The notes beneath the pieces are model-generated. The model was given only the letters and a program-made list of their open reading frames with translations, ran no database searches and was not told the origin of the DNA. From an uncultured Burkholderiales bacterium (lineage in GTDB: Bacteria; Pseudomonadota; Gammaproteobacteria; Burkholderiales; Burkholderiaceae_D), in the NCBI GenBank assembly GCA_903904635.1, contig CAIVDH010000181.1, positions 1 to 6,452 on the forward strand: a stretch of 6,452 nt of DNA, in the 5' to 3' direction. Position numbers and translations under genes: made by a program. The stretch's first letter is position 1. Each line of letters starts with the position of its first letter. Shown piece by piece: positions 1-5,522 of this stretch.

Positions 1-2
1 TA

Positions 3-2090
3 TCACAAGCGCAGGCTGGATTGTTGACCAGACCAGATATCGACAAGCTGCTAGAAGGTCAGTATATCGTCGGTGAAATTCAGGCAGGCATGCCAGCTTA
101 TCCCTTGTTCAGTAAAAATCCGGCGTCACCAGGCGGTAAGCCCGAATTAAAAGGCTACGCTTTCGAGACTATCGATTTTGAGCCTGTGCGTGGCTACAGT
201 GGCAAGCCCATCGATATCCTGGTTGCCATGGATTTGTCCGGTGCGTTTCTGGATATGCGACTTATCGAGCATAAAGAACCCTTCTTCAATAATGCCACCG
301 GCACTGCCAGGCTGGCCGACTTTACGGCGCAGTACATTGATTTGTCACTGCACCACACGATCAAAGTGCATGATCATGTATCACCCACCAAACGAGATGA
401 ACAAACTGCAGATTTACAAGGTGTGAATCACGGCACCGTCACGGTCAAAGCGATAGACCGCACTGTTATAGGTTCGGCTTCTATGGTTGCCATGGCTAAG
501 CTGGCTGACTCTGCCGGTGCGGCTGCCAGTGTGGCCAGACGCCGTGCTTCTAGTGAAATTTATAAACCTCTTAAATGGGACGACATGCTCTCGCGCGGTA
601 TGGTGAGCGTAACGACCATTTCGCGCGGTGATATTGATCGCGCCTTTGCCAATATTCCAGCGGCAGCAGCCAAGCAAACCAGCCAAACTAAAACGCAGAG
701 CGCTGAAGTGGCGCTGACTTTTCATGCGGCGCTAATTAGCATGCCTTCCATAGGGCGTAATTTGCTCGATAGCGAAGGCTGGCGCTATTTGAATACTAGT
801 CGGCGTCAGGCGCAGGCAGTGCTGGTGACGGAAACTGGGCCCTTGTCTATTTCGACTAATGAAGATTTCCGAGTCGCCGATGCTTTGCCTTTTGTATTAA
901 AACAAAATGGAAAAACATTAAAGCTGCATAGCATCAGCTACGATAAAGCCCTGGTCGTGCCGGGTTATCCTAAAAAAACCAAAGCCCATTTTTTGATATT
1001 GGATAAAGATACACCGCTCGATCCTAAGCTGCCATTTGAACTCAGTTTTAAACTCGGCCAGCGTTTCGGCACCAATCAAATTCTCAGCAAAGTGGAAAGC
1101 AGAGAGTTTAGTCTGCCCTATGAATTTTATGGATGGCGCGCCAAAATTTATAATCTGCTCGACACTAACTGGTCTGCGCTGGATTGGGTCAAAGTGTGGC
1201 AAGGGCGCTGGATAGAAATAGCCGTACTGCTGGCGGGTCTGTTGGTATTAACTACTGGCCTGATTGCGCAAAAACGCTTAAGCGCAAACAGCAAGCGCTT
1301 GAAAATATTGCGCACTATGTATCTGATTTTTACTGTTGGCTTCATAGGCTGGTATGCACAGGGACAGCTAACCATTCTGAATGTGAATGCAGCAATAGAA
1401 TCGTTGGCCGGTGGCGGCGATTTGGGCTTCCTGCTTAACGATCCGATGACAACCATACTCTGGGTCTTTACGCTGGCAAGTTTGCTGGTCTGGGGGCGCA
1501 GTACATTTTGTGGCTGGCTCTGTCCGTTTGGCGCGTTGCAAGAACTCGTCAGTATGTTAGCCAATGCAGTTGGCGTGCATCAGCGGCGTTTGCGGACTGC
1601 GCTGGATGCGAAACTCAAATGGATTAAATATGGCGTACTGGCCACGATTCTTGTTTCGCTTTTCGCTGCGCCATCTTTTGCTGAGCTGGCAGTAAAAATT
1701 GAGCCTTTTGAAACGGCCATCAGCTTTTATTTCATGCGTGAGTGGCCTTATATTTTATGGGCAGTGCTGTGTCTGGGACTGGGCGTGTTTGTATATCGCG
1801 GCTACTGCCGCTATATCTGCCCATTGGGCGCGGCACTGGCATCGGTAAATTTTCTGCAGCGCTGGTCGTGGATACCACGGCGTGAAGAATGCGGCACACC
1901 ATGTCAGTCTTGCCGTCATCGTTGCGAATATCAGGCCATTACGCCTGCCGGCGAAATTAATTACAGTGAATGCTTTCAGTGCTTAGATTGCGTCTCAATT
2001 TATCAGGATGAGCAGCGATGCTTGCCCTTGATTACTGAGCGCAAAACAGGTGAGCAAGTTATTCGCATACATGAAATTGGGAGAGCATGA
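3..2090 (+). CDS. NosR/NirI-family membrane flavo-iron-sulfur protein (5' partial)
   Basis: The reading frame is open to the window edge, so the start and export signal lie upstream; a TTG at 21 is not a credible start. Numbering below takes that TTG codon as residue 1 (689 residues to the stop). Residues 45-160 are a periplasmic FMN-binding domain with G-Y-S-G-K-P-I (58-64) and E-H-K-E-P (83-87). The likely FMN-accepting Thr is T139, in an unusual N-H-G-T-V-T context. A linker domain (about 180-390) precedes five visible membrane segments near 398-416, 430-448, 476-491, 534-553 and 574-592. NosR-type C-x3-C-P motifs sit at C497/C501 and C596/C600. A ferredoxin-like tail has C624, C628, C631, C635 and C651, C654, C657, C667. 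Family members (NosR, NirI, PceC) pass electrons across the membrane to periplasmic reductases or their maturation systems. NosR is the closest match by architecture, but no nosZ is visible, so the partner is unknown. It overlaps the FMN transferase gene. Confidence 0.9.
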   Translation, partial: SQAQAGLLTRPDIDKLLEGQYIVGEIQAGMPAYPLFSKNPASPGGKPELKGYAFETIDFEPVRGYSGKPIDILVAMDLSGAFLDMRLIEHKEPFFNNATGTARLADFTAQYIDLSLHHTIKVHDHVSPTKRDEQTADLQGVNHGTVTVKAIDRTVIGSASMVAMAKLADSAGAAASVARRRASSEIYKPLKWDDMLSRGMVSVTTISRGDIDRAFANIPAAAAKQTSQTKTQSAEVALTFHAALISMPSIGRNLLDSEGWRYLNTSRRQAQAVLVTETGPLSISTNEDFRVADALPFVLKQNGKTLKLHSISYDKALVVPGYPKKTKAHFLILDKDTPLDPKLPFELSFKLGQRFGTNQILSKVESREFSLPYEFYGWRAKIYNLLDTNWSALDWVKVWQGRWIEIAVLLAGLLVLTTGLIAQKRLSANSKRLKILRTMYLIFTVGFIGWYAQGQLTILNVNAAIESLAGGGDLGFLLNDPMTTILWVFTLASLLVWGRSTFCGWLCPFGALQELVSMLANAVGVHQRRLRTALDAKLKWIKYGVLATILVSLFAAPSFAELAVKIEPFETAISFYFMREWPYILWAVLCLGLGVFVYRGYCRYICPLGAALASVNFLQRWSWIPRREECGTPCQSCRHRCEYQAITPAGEINYSECFQCLDCVSIYQDEQRCLPLITERKTGEQVIRIHEIGRA

Positions 2091-3184
2091 TGCAACGACG
2101 CCAGTTTTTACGGTGGGGCTTGGGCTGCTCGGCATGGGCAGCCTCTGCGCAGCTGATGGCAAAAGTGACGGATGATCATAGATTGTCTGCGCCAGAGAAG
2201 CTGATCTGGCGCGAGCGTGCCATGGTGGGTTTTGGCACCACGCTATGGCTGAAAGCTGCGCATGAAAACGCTGATCAGCTGGAAGCTGGTTTAAATGCAG
2301 CTGTGCAAGCGATACGCCGTGTTGAGCATCAAATGAGTTTGTTTGATCCTGATAGTGCGCTGAGTCGTTTGAATGCCCGCGGCCATTTGCAAAAACCAGA
2401 TGCAGAATTACTGGCTGTGCTTAGGCTGTCGCAACATGTATCGGCTAAAAGCGCTGGCGCATTTGACATGAGCATGCAGCCTTTGTGGACGGTATGGTCT
2501 GAATCTGCTGAGTCAGGCAGATTGCCATTGCGTGGCGATGTACAGCGCGCACAGCAGTTGGTGAATTGGCGTGCAGTAGAAATTTCTGGTGCTGCTGTGC
2601 GGCTAAATCTGTCTGGTATGCGTTTGTCTCTGAATGGCATTGCGCAAGGATATGCCTCTGATCTGGCGCGCGCTGCGTTGCAGGCGCATGGCATACAGCA
2701 TGCGCTCATTGATGCTGGTGAAACAACGTTGCTGGGGCATGCGGCAGGTGATAAGCAATGGGCGCTTGCAATAGAAAGTGCGGCCGGAGAAAAATCAACA
2801 CACAATTTCGCTGACAAATTAGCTGACAAATCAGCTGTCAAATCAGGATCAGGCAAAGGGCACAATCCCATGCCTGTGCTGATCTGCGATGGCCGCGCTA
2901 TAGCCACTTCTTCAGATGCACATACCGTATTTAGCGCAGACCATAAACATCATCATATTTTGAATCCGCATACGGGGTACTCGCCGGCACATTGGTCATC
3001 CGTGACTGTGATCGCACCTAGCTGTGTATTGGCTGATGCCTTAACCAAGGTGTTTTTTATGCTGCCACCATCGCAAGTACTGTCTGCAGCGCACCGCTGG
3101 GGTGTGGATGTGGTGCTGCAGGATAAGGCAGGCAAGTGGGCAGCGAGCGATGGTGCAGGTGTGAATTTTAGCGGGTTGGCATAA
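2087..3184 (+). CDS. apbE: FAD:protein FMN transferase, ApbE/NosX type, Tat-exported
   Basis: This 365-residue protein has the usual ApbE length and motif order. ApbE enzymes split FAD and attach FMN by a phosphoester bond to Thr in exported flavoproteins. The N-terminus is a twin-arginine signal (R4-R5-Q-F-L-R, then a short hydrophobic stretch to about 25), as in NosX. Family motifs are M-S-L-F-D-P-D-S (83-90), G-A-F-D-M-S (124-129), L-N-G-I-A-Q-G (182-188), D-A-G-E (209-212), A-T-S-S (273-276), H-I-L-N-P-H-T-G (290-297) and A-D-A-L-T-K (316-321). Common ApbE has D-L-G-G-I-A-K-G and D-A-L-S-T at the last sites, so the Mg/FAD region is a variant. A loop at 242-253 is made of a tandem repeat. 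The ATG overlaps the upstream stop as ATGA, with GGGAG just before it; the adjacent ATG at 2090 is an equally possible start. The obvious substrate is the FMN domain of the overlapping upstream gene; nosX is the alternative name. Confidence 0.92.
   Translation: MMQRRQFLRWGLGCSAWAASAQLMAKVTDDHRLSAPEKLIWRERAMVGFGTTLWLKAAHENADQLEAGLNAAVQAIRRVEHQMSLFDPDSALSRLNARGHLQKPDAELLAVLRLSQHVSAKSAGAFDMSMQPLWTVWSESAESGRLPLRGDVQRAQQLVNWRAVEISGAAVRLNLSGMRLSLNGIAQGYASDLARAALQAHGIQHALIDAGETTLLGHAAGDKQWALAIESAAGEKSTHNFADKLADKSAVKSGSGKGHNPMPVLICDGRAIATSSDAHTVFSADHKHHHILNPHTGYSPAHWSSVTVIAPSCVLADALTKVFFMLPPSQVLSAAHRWGVDVVLQDKAGKWAASDGAGVNFSGLA
2810..2845 (+). repeat. 12-bp tandem repeat, three in-frame copies inside apbE
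   Basis: Three back-to-back 12-bp units read gctgacaaatta, gctgacaaatca and gctgtcaaatca; the neighbouring pairs differ at one position each. Twelve is a multiple of three and the units are in phase with the gene, giving A-D-K-L, A-D-K-S and A-V-K-S (residues 242-253). The block lies between the W-A-L-A-I-E strand and the C-D-G-R strand, where ApbE proteins tolerate loop insertions. It looks like a slippage-generated charged loop that can vary in length without breaking the frame. Confidence 0.9.
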
Positions 3185-3219
3185 ATTCAAATTTGCACCA
3201 TCGACGCTTAATACAGCGA
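3185..3219. other. Short convergent intergenic gap
   Basis: Only 35 bp separate the stop codons of the FMN transferase gene (+) and the beta-CASP nuclease gene (-). The only inverted repeat I see is cgct-taatac-agcg (3205-3218), a 4-bp stem with no U-tract on either side. I therefore do not call an intrinsic terminator, although both transcripts must end in or beyond this gap. Confidence 0.6.
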
Positions 3220-4584
3220 CTAGAAATTCTCAAGGATGACGGATTGCCCTAATAGCGGTACCAGTACGTCCCATTTGAGTTCATCCTTAATACGCAAGCG
3301 CAATGCATCTGCCGCTTCAGGTTCACCATGGGTGACGAAGACCTGCTTGGGCGGTATTGGCAAGGTTTTAAGCCAACTTATTATTTGCCCTGCATCGGCA
3401 TGCGCGGACATACCAGGCAAAGAAATTACCTCTGCGTTTATTTCTATATCCTGACCAAAAATACGCGCTATGCGCTCGCCTGCCAGCAGTTTCGCGCCGC
3501 GCGTGCCTGCAGCCTGAAAGCCAGAAAAAATAATACTATTACGATGATCTGGCCCTAAAAATTTCAGGTGATGTAAAACCCGACCGCCTGTGGCCATGCC
3601 ACTAGCAGAAATAATAATGCAAGGATAGTGGCTATGATTTAGCTCCCGCGACTGCTCTACGGTTGGCGTAAATTTTGCGACGAGCGAGAGGTTTTTGCAT
3701 TCTTCAAGCGATAAGCGATGCTCATCATGATGGCGTTGATAAATATTCGTTGTGTCGATCGCCATCGGGCTATCAAGAAAAATAGGTAAAGGCGGTATTT
3801 GCCCTGATTGCTTCAATCTTGCCAGTACCGTTAACAATAATTGTGCGCGACCAACGGCAAATGCAGGAATTAAAACAGTACCGCCACGTGCGGCTGTGCG
3901 GGTAATGACTTCAGCCAGCTCCGTATAGTCCTCGGCTGGCTCATGGGTACGATTACCGTAAGTGGATTCAACGATGAGATTATCGGCATGCTCTATCGGT
4001 GCGGGTCCCATCATCAGGGTGTCATCGGGTCTGCCTATATCGCCAGAGAAAAACAGGCTACCTTTGTTATTCGATAACTCTACCGAACTCGCACCCAGAA
4101 TATGTCCTGCGGGTCTGAACCGGAGTTTTGTTTCAAATCCCAGGTCTATTACTTGATTAAAATCGACAGGCTTAAAAAATCTGAGGGTATTGCGGGCGTC
4201 TTTTTCAGAATAAAGAGGCAGGGCAGGTTCATGTTTGGATGATTTGTGTTTATTTGCATAATACGCATCTTCCTCTTGCAGATGCCCACTGTCAGGCAAT
4301 AATAATCCGCATAAATCTATCGTTGACTGGGTAGCGTAAATCGGCCCCCGAAATCCGTTTTTAATTAATAATGGCAAAGCGCCTGAATGATCCAGATGCG
4401 CATGGGTCAGTATGACTGCGTCCAGCGTTTCAGGATCAAAGGAAAATGGCTCTCTGTTTAAAAGCCGCAGATTTTTATAACCCTGAAATAAGCCACAATC
4501 GACCAATATCTTGGCATTATCACTCTCGAATAAGTATCTGGATCCCGTTACTGTGCCGGCTGCACCTAGAAATGTTAGCTTCAT
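3220..4584 (-). CDS. MBL-fold beta-CASP nuclease-type metallo-hydrolase
   Basis: This complete 454-residue protein has the usual length for stand-alone bacterial beta-CASP proteins (the COG1236/YSH1-like group, related to the CPSF73 cleavage factor). The N-terminal metallo-beta-lactamase part has H61-A-H63-L-D65-H66, H161 in G-H-I-L-G and D182 in S-G-D-I-G. The beta-CASP part has motif A at E206 (E-S-T-Y-G), D-S-P-M-A at 271-275, motif B around H338/H339 after S-G-M-A-T-G-G-R, and motif C at H395 (S-A-H-A-D). V-T-H-G-E-P-E closes the C-terminal metal-hydrolase part. All Zn ligands and beta-CASP residues are present, so an active zinc-dependent RNase is expected. No signal peptide or KH domain is seen, so it should be cytoplasmic. 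The ATG at 4582-4584 begins directly at the conserved first strand (M-K-L-T-F-L-G-A-A-G) and has a weak CTGGGA ribosome site six bases upstream. RNA target and physiological role are unknown for this bacterial group. Confidence 0.93.
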   Translation of the reverse strand: MKLTFLGAAGTVTGSRYLFESDNAKILVDCGLFQGYKNLRLLNREPFSFDPETLDAVILTHAHLDHSGALPLLIKNGFRGPIYATQSTIDLCGLLLPDSGHLQEEDAYYANKHKSSKHEPALPLYSEKDARNTLRFFKPVDFNQVIDLGFETKLRFRPAGHILGASSVELSNNKGSLFFSGDIGRPDDTLMMGPAPIEHADNLIVESTYGNRTHEPAEDYTELAEVITRTAARGGTVLIPAFAVGRAQLLLTVLARLKQSGQIPPLPIFLDSPMAIDTTNIYQRHHDEHRLSLEECKNLSLVAKFTPTVEQSRELNHSHYPCIIISASGMATGGRVLHHLKFLGPDHRNSIIFSGFQAAGTRGAKLLAGERIARIFGQDIEINAEVISLPGMSAHADAGQIISWLKTLPIPPKQVFVTHGEPEAADALRLRIKDELKWDVLVPLLGQSVILENF

Positions 4585-4590
4585 ATGTAA

Positions 4591-4602
4591 TCCCAGATTT
4601 AT
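4591..4602 (+). repeat. tcccagatttat motif, copy 1
   Basis: This 12-bp sequence recurs exactly at 5503-5514. Copy 1 lies 7 bp upstream of the start codon of the minus-strand beta-CASP gene and includes its weak ribosome site on that strand. Because the two genes point in opposite directions, the motif has opposite orientation relative to each, which argues against a shared ribosome-binding role. Confidence 0.4.
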
Positions 4603-4630
4603 TTTTATGACGATAATAATGCTGAGTCAT
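4602..4630 (-). promoter_or_regulatory. Weak sigma70-like promoter candidate for the beta-CASP gene
   Basis: On the minus strand ATGACT (4625-4630) and TAAAAA (4602-4607) are separated by 17 bp, each matching four of six consensus positions. The -10 box lies about 17 bp before the start codon, giving a very short leader. Correct spacing and position support it, but in AT-rich DNA such a match is easily found by chance. Confidence 0.2.
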
Positions 4631-4743
4631 CTTATATTTTATTGGGCTATATAAGTAAATTCTATTTGGCAGGACTTAAAATGATACCCATGTGCTTTAT
4701 CGATGATGGTTTTAATAGGGGTTTTAAGCCGATATTCACGATA

Positions 4744-4757
4744 GAGGTATAAACCTC
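4744..4757. repeat. Perfect short inverted repeat GAGGT-ATAA-ACCTC
   Basis: A perfect 5-bp stem with a 4-base loop lies near the middle of the divergent intergenic region, about 110 bp before the plus-strand gene and 160 bp before the minus-strand gene. It could be an operator half-pair or a small RNA hairpin. No U-tract follows on either strand, so it does not look like a terminator. A match of this length may be chance. Confidence 0.35.
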
Positions 4758-4866
4758 GGATGCACGCTGATAGAACTGCTTCCACACCCCAGTTAGTCTG
4801 AGCCAGCAATAAATTTTTAAATCCTTCTTGCTGAAGATAGGTTGGTTTAATAAATTGGAAAGCACT

Positions 4867-5451
4867 ATGAATGATCGAATCAGGCAATTACTCAATCAAT
4901 TAGCCGTAGTGGAAGAGGAGCTCAGTCAGGCGATACATGAACAGGAAACGACAGTATTTTTTCAAATTAATGGTAAGCGCGTGGAGTTTGAACACAGTAT
5001 TCGGCAAATGCACAAACAACTGAAGACAGGATTTTTTCTATGGCTAATCACTAACCGGCCGCAAAATCTGATTACAGGTCCGATTATTTACGGAATGATA
5101 TTTCCACTATTGATGCTGGATTTTTTTGTTAGTTTTTATCAGGCCACATGTTTTCCGATTTATCAGATTAACAAAGTAAAGCGTAGCGACTATATTGTTT
5201 TAGATCGCCAGCATCTCGGATATTTAAATTTTATCGAGAAATTTCATTGCACTTATTGCGCCTATGGTGCCGGTTTGGTTGCATACATCGGTGAAATTAT
5301 TGCCCGCACAGAGCAATATTTTTGCCCGATTAAGCATGCAAGAAAAATCATGGGTACGCATGCGCGCTACCGCAATTTTATTGATTATGGCGATTCAGAT
5401 GAATATGAGGCAAGGCTAGAGAAATTTCGCGTGGCATTATCTGAAAATTAA
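4867..5451 (+). CDS. Uncharacterised membrane-associated protein with H-C-x2-C and C-P-I-K-H motifs
   Basis: The product has 194 residues. The ATG at 4867 has GGAAAG four bases upstream; a TTG at 4828 in the same frame would extend the protein but lacks a ribosome site. Residues 1-50 are charged and probably helical, with a possible short coiled coil (about 5-27, including V-E-E-E-L). One long or two short hydrophobic segments cover about 54-62 and 68-95 and contain no obvious export signal. The C-terminal half is soluble and dense in aromatic and charged residues: D113-R-Q-H, H127-C128-T-Y-C131, A146-R-T-E-Q-Y and C153-P-I-K-H157. I recall proteins with this C-x2-C and A-R-T-E-Q-Y-x-C-P-I-K-H-A signature as conserved hypotheticals in proteobacteria, but cannot confirm it here. 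The Cys/His arrangement could bind Zn, Fe or heme, or form disulfides; function is unknown. The gene is AT-richer than its neighbours and precedes a cytochrome gene by 71 bp on the same strand. Confidence 0.82.
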   Translation: MNDRIRQLLNQLAVVEEELSQAIHEQETTVFFQINGKRVEFEHSIRQMHKQLKTGFFLWLITNRPQNLITGPIIYGMIFPLLMLDFFVSFYQATCFPIYQINKVKRSDYIVLDRQHLGYLNFIEKFHCTYCAYGAGLVAYIGEIIARTEQYFCPIKHARKIMGTHARYRNFIDYGDSDEYEARLEKFRVALSEN

Positions 5452-5491
5452 ATTTAAGGTATTTTTCTTTTAATAAAACTGCAGTAATTTT

Positions 5492-5519
5492 TTGATGCAT
5501 AGTCCCAGATTTATAAAAT
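5492..5519 (+). promoter_or_regulatory. Weak sigma70-like promoter candidate before the DHOR gene
   Basis: TTGATG (5492-5497) and TAAAAT (5514-5519) are 16 bp apart. If used, transcription would begin near 5526, beyond the ATG at 5523, which would favour the second in-frame ATG at 5538 as the real start. TTGAT is also one half of an FNR/CRP-type site, but the matching ATCAA half is absent. This is inference from spacing only. Confidence 0.2.
5503..5514 (+). repeat. tcccagatttat motif, copy 2
   Basis: This is the exact second copy of the 12-bp motif at 4591-4602, lying 9-20 bp upstream of the ATG at 5523 of the cytochrome gene. The two copies bracket the orphan membrane-protein gene as direct repeats about 900 bp apart. 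They could be a regulator site, a remnant of an insertion or recombination event, or coincidence in AT-rich DNA. Confidence 0.4.
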
Positions 5520-5522
5520 TAC

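Larger units (their letters stand above)
4585..4866. other. AT-rich divergent intergenic region
   Basis: These 282 bp separate two divergently oriented genes and should contain both promoters. I see a 14-bp hairpin (4744-4757), one copy of a 12-bp motif (4591-4602) and a weak promoter candidate for the minus-strand gene. A minus-strand open frame (4639-4887) opens only with TTG codons and runs into the 5' end of the next gene. It is not recognisable, and I do not call it a gene. Confidence 0.55.

Noticed and set aside
414..1564. Several minus-strand open frames (414-725, 918-1202, 1148-1564) opposite the NosR-like gene
   Set aside because: All are antisense to strongly conserved coding sequence and have no recognisable motifs or ribosome sites.
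2329..2907. 192-codon minus-strand open frame inside the FMN transferase gene
   Set aside because: It lies wholly opposite a gene with clear family motifs, and its own translation is low-complexity Ala/Ser/Cys-rich with no domain.
3205..3218. Possible intrinsic terminator between the convergent genes
   Set aside because: The stem is only 4 bp with a 6-base loop, and no T-run follows on either strand.
4828..4856. TTGCTG-17-TAAATT promoter for the orphan membrane-protein gene
   Set aside because: The -35 box matches only three of six positions, and the -10 box abuts the ribosome site, leaving no leader.
4639..4887. Minus-strand open frame of 82 codons, in tandem upstream of the beta-CASP gene
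   Set aside because: It opens only with TTG, has no ribosome site at a sensible distance, overlaps the 5' end of the better-supported plus-strand gene and shows no recognisable domain. A homology search of its residues would settle it.
5492..5505. FNR/NNR-type regulator box before the cytochrome gene
   Set aside because: Only the TTGAT half is present; the complementary ATCAA half at the proper spacing is missing.
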